Shown: positions 5,965-8,009 of the stretch, one piece after another | Position numbering within the stretch: position 1 is the stretch's first letter | Layout of the letters: each line of letters begins with the position of its first letter | NCBI GenBank assembly: GCA_014361165.1 | Contig: JACIWD010000045.1 | Location: 1 to 8,009 of the forward strand | Reading direction: 5' to 3' | DNA length: 8,009 nt | Origin: Candidatus Mnemosynella bozhongmuii | GTDB lineage: Archaea; Halobacteriota; Archaeoglobi; Mnemosynellales; Mnemosynellaceae | The notes under the pieces: model-generated | What the model was told of the DNA's origin: nothing | The model's database searches: none | Seen by the model: only the letters and a program-made list of their open reading frames with translations | Translations under genes and position numbers: made by a program

Positions 5965-6791
5965 AGGGAAGGGGATTTGCCTACGGAGCCGGAAGCATAG
6001 TCAATGCGATCGCAACCCTTAAGGGCGCTTCATTTGCACTCCCTCTTAAAACAGAGGTTACCGTGGAGTTCGGAGAGGATCTGAAAGAGGTCTCCGGAGA
6101 GGTGGAGGGCGGGGGAGATCCATTTCTCATAGAGTTCTGCGTGAGGGAATGGATTGAGAGATTCGGATATGAAGGAGGAGCATTTGTCAGAAGTTTTTCG
6201 GAGATTCCTCAGGCAAGTGGATTGAAGAGCAGCAGTGCTGTTGTGAATGCAACCATTCTCGCATGCATGGATGCATTCGGAGTTGAGATGAACGCTCTTG
6301 AGATTGCAAGATGGAATGCGGAGATTTCTCTGAGAGCAGGAGTTTCCATAACAGGAGCCTTTGATGATGCAATAACATCCCTGGTAGGAGGAGTTGTTCT
6401 GAGCGATAATAGAAGAAGGGAAGTTCTGAAAAGAAGGGAGGTTCAGAGAGAGGTTCAGATTCTCATTCCTGAAGGAAGGGTTGAGAGCGGAAAGGTTGAT
6501 GTCGAGAGATGCCGGGCAGTTGCGCCGGTAATAGAGATTGCATTTGACATGGCGATGAAGGAGAGATTTGAAGAGGCGATGCTCCTTAATGGTTTCCCGT
6601 ACTGCTCGGCTCTGAATCTTAGCACAGAACCGATAATTCAGGCTCTGAGAGAGGGAGTCAGAGGAGTCACACTCTCCGGAACAGGTCCCTCTTATGTTGC
6701 ATGGGGAGAGGTAAGGGAATGGAGGAGATTCGGAAGAGTTATTAAATCTCGCGTTAACAATCGTGGTGTGATGAAATATGAGGACTCTTGA
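5961..6791 (+). CDS. aroK: Shikimate kinase, archaeal GHMP type
   Basis: Phosphorylates shikimate to shikimate 3-phosphate in the chorismate pathway. The 276-residue protein belongs to the GHMP kinase superfamily used by archaea, unrelated to bacterial P-loop AroK/AroL. Visible motifs are GRGFAYGAGSIVNAIA at the N-terminus (substrate side), the ATP loop PQASGLKSSSAV (83-94), TGAFDDA (131-137) and the glycine motif SGTGPS (239-244). Length matches the family (about 270-290). A charged stretch at 151-166 repeats RREV/REVQ (RRREVLKRREVQREVQ), encoded partly by a short direct repeat near 6437-6457. ATG 5961 overlaps the methyltransferase TGA by 4 nt and has no clear ribosome site, so coupled translation is likely. 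Its 3' end overlaps chorismate mutase by 14 nt. Confidence 0.94.
   Translation: MKGRGFAYGAGSIVNAIATLKGASFALPLKTEVTVEFGEDLKEVSGEVEGGGDPFLIEFCVREWIERFGYEGGAFVRSFSEIPQASGLKSSSAVVNATILACMDAFGVEMNALEIARWNAEISLRAGVSITGAFDDAITSLVGGVVLSDNRRREVLKRREVQREVQILIPEGRVESGKVDVERCRAVAPVIEIAFDMAMKERFEEAMLLNGFPYCSALNLSTEPIIQALREGVRGVTLSGTGPSYVAWGEVREWRRFGRVIKSRVNNRGVMKYEDS
6739..6748 (+). promoter_or_regulatory. Possible internal promoter before chorismate mutase
   Basis: TTATTAAATC inside the aroK 3' end has TATA character and stands about 30-39 nt before ATG 6778. A ribosome site GGTGTGAT (6765-6772) follows. It could give extra expression of chorismate mutase, but it also encodes normal aroK codons, so confidence is low. 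Confidence 0.25.
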
Positions 6792-7071
6792 GGAGATAAG
6801 GAAGGAGATAGAGGAAATTGACAGAGAGATCATCGATCTGATTGCAAGGAGAACTCATCTTGCGAGAGAGATTGTTGAGGCAAAGAAGAGGGAGGGAGTC
6901 AGAATAGAGGTCGAGGATGAGGAGCAGAAAAGAAAGGTCATAGGAAGAGCCATAAAGATGGCAAATGAGAGGAACCTTGACCCTTCGGGAATAAAGGAGA
7001 TATTCGAGATTTTAACAAGGATGAACTGGGAACAGCAGAAAATGTTGCTCGGAGAGGTCAATTCCTTTTAA
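6778..7071 (+). CDS. aroQ: Chorismate mutase, AroQ class, monofunctional
   Basis: Converts chorismate to prephenate, the branch to phenylalanine and tyrosine. The 97-residue all-helical protein aligns with the E. coli chorismate mutase domain: R8, R25, K36, E49 and Q87 correspond to E. coli R11, R28, K39, E52 and Q88. The opening LEEIRKEIEEIDREIIDLIARR is the typical first long helix. Where E. coli has D48 this protein has V45, so substrate contacts differ slightly. There is no fused dehydratase or dehydrogenase domain. In A. fulgidus, as I recall, mutase, dehydrogenase and dehydratase are one polypeptide. ATG 6778 has GGTGTGAT 5 nt upstream and lies inside aroK. It ends within the convergent tyrA 3' end. 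Confidence 0.93.
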   Translation: MRTLEEIRKEIEEIDREIIDLIARRTHLAREIVEAKKREGVRIEVEDEEQKRKVIGRAIKMANERNLDPSGIKEIFEILTRMNWEQQKMLLGEVNSF

Positions 7072-8009
7072 CGAGCTCGTGTTCATCGAGAGAGAGCTCG
7101 ACAACCTCTCCATTCACCTCCACTCTGAGAACATTCTCCTCAAACTCAACGAGCTTCCCTCTTACCGTTTCTGATGTTCTCATATTTCTGAGAACGATCT
7201 CGGAGCCGAGAAGAGATTCTATTTCTTCAATTTCCCTTATCCTGCATCTTATCAGCTTCTCAGATCTGAAGAAAGAGGCAGCGGTGTCCTCAAAATGAGA
7301 TGCTGACTCCCTCATAACTCTGGAGAATTCTGACCTTTCTGCAGCTTCTTTAAGTTCCATGACGCTCTCGAGAAAAGCCCTTCTCACCTCGGAGGCATAC
7401 GGATTTTTCTGAATCTCCCCATACATCTCCGGATTTTGATGAAGAATTCTTCCCACCATGTCGAAGAGGATTGAATAAACGGGCGGGAGAATCTGGTGAG
7501 ATGGCTTGAAACCAAGTTTTCTGAGAGCGAGTCCGAAGGAGACAAGGGAGAAATGGGAGAGACACTGAACAACAGCCATGAGCCTGTCATGCTCCTCGGG
7601 ACTCATGATTATTATCCTTGCACCCTCCTCATGAAGGATCTCCTCAAGAAGGCTGAGATATCCATGGGGGTCCCTTCCCGGAGTGATGATGACTGTCTGA
7701 TGCTTCACCGGAGTGAAGGGGCCGAAAAGAGGATGCATTCCTATAACGCTCACATCCTCCGAACTGAATTTCAGCATCTCGCTTACAGGAAATTCCTTCA
7801 GAGAGGTCAGATCGGCAAGAAGAGACCCCTTTTTCATTCTCGGTGCAACCTCTCTGATCACCTCGGATGTTCTCTCGATGGGAACTGAAATTATCACGAT
7901 GTCCATGTCGCTCAGCTCATCCAGAGAGCAGAGCCTCGCAGAGATCTCCTCAGCAACTCTGAACCTCTCCGGTGAGACATCGAGAATGTAAACATCTCCG
8001 TGTTTTGAG
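7058..8009 (-). CDS. tyrA: Prephenate dehydrogenase (TyrA), N-terminus beyond the right edge
   Basis: NAD(P)-dependent oxidative decarboxylation of prephenate to 4-hydroxyphenylpyruvate, the tyrosine branch. The frame is open to the edge (316 residues visible), so the internal ATG at 7906 is not the start; the GxGxxG nucleotide loop, about 20-30 residues, is missing. The rest of the Rossmann domain is visible (DIVIISVPIE, then LLADLTSLK), the active-site GMHPLFGP (His codon at 7733-7735), and the helical dimerisation domain with EEHDRLMAVVQCLSHF. The last 55-60 residues (about 7061-7237) follow a helix and look like a separate five-stranded small barrel: EIVLRN, TVRGKLVEFEE, LRVEVNG, VVELSLDE, ELVKR. 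The stop lies inside the convergent chorismate mutase gene. Likely cofactor preference cannot be read without the missing loop. Confidence 0.93.
   Translation of the reverse strand, partial: SKHGDVYILDVSPERFRVAEEISARLCSLDELSDMDIVIISVPIERTSEVIREVAPRMKKGSLLADLTSLKEFPVSEMLKFSSEDVSVIGMHPLFGPFTPVKHQTVIITPGRDPHGYLSLLEEILHEEGARIIIMSPEEHDRLMAVVQCLSHFSLVSFGLALRKLGFKPSHQILPPVYSILFDMVGRILHQNPEMYGEIQKNPYASEVRRAFLESVMELKEAAERSEFSRVMRESASHFEDTAASFFRSEKLIRCRIREIEEIESLLGSEIVLRNMRTSETVRGKLVEFEENVLRVEVNGEVVELSLDEHELVKRN

Noticed and set aside
6030..6833. 267-codon open frame on the minus strand opposite shikimate kinase
   Set aside because: It mirrors the strongly supported aroK gene and the start of chorismate mutase, is low-complexity and rich in Ser/Ile/Leu/Asn, shows no family motif, and is explained by purine-rich codon use on the other strand.
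7496..7888. 130-codon plus-strand open frame inside tyrA
   Set aside because: It is antisense to the Rossmann and helical domains of TyrA, with no motif; a byproduct of biased codon use.
7058..7906. Reading tyrA as starting at ATG 7906
   Set aside because: The frame continues open to the window edge and the upstream residues (DVYILDVSPERF) fit the second strand of a Rossmann fold, so this ATG is internal.

Overview
This is a dense stretch of core archaeal chromosome. Nearly every base is coding, and I see no mobile element, CRISPR array, tRNA or rRNA. The family set points to Euryarchaeota: family B DNA polymerase with the archaeal uracil-sensing N-terminal domain, an archaeal Lsm protein next to eL37, archaeal SepF, a single-module ZPR1, and a GHMP-type shikimate kinase. 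The Lsm and polymerase sequences read closest, from memory, to Archaeoglobus fulgidus Sm1 and PolB, so I infer an Archaeoglobi-like organism. Arginine is mostly AGA/AGG and coding strands are purine-rich, which suits a thermophile.

Left block (1-3370, minus strand), in transcription order: lsm, rpl37e (60 codons), purF, then polB, which runs off the left edge. Gaps are 11, 23 and about 47 bp, so lsm-rpl37e-purF looks like one operon. polB may be read through or use a weak promoter at the purF stop. The block combines RNA handling, translation, purine synthesis and replication.

A 123-bp divergent intergenic region (3371-3493) carries a TATA-like element for each direction. It is the longest gene-free stretch.

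Right block (3494-7071, plus strand): a pre-PUA/PUA protein of the MCT-1/Tma20 family, then, after a 44-bp gap, a cassette of five genes that all overlap: sepF, a ZPR1 zinc-finger gene, a THUMP-like class I methyltransferase, aroK (archaeal shikimate kinase) and an AroQ-type chorismate mutase. The overlaps (4, 20, 4 and 14 nt) imply translational coupling. From the right edge, tyrA (prephenate dehydrogenase, N-terminus missing) runs convergently on the minus strand and overlaps the chorismate mutase 3' end by 14 bp. Shikimate kinase, chorismate mutase and prephenate dehydrogenase together cover entry to and exit from the chorismate stage of tyrosine synthesis.

I see no clear evidence of a wholly new system. 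The points most worth a second look are a small Sm/SH3-like beta-barrel apparently fused to the C-terminus of TyrA, the convergent overlap of two consecutive pathway enzymes, the linking of a division protein to aromatic amino acid genes, a purF that can only start at TTG, and a THUMP-like methyltransferase of unknown substrate.
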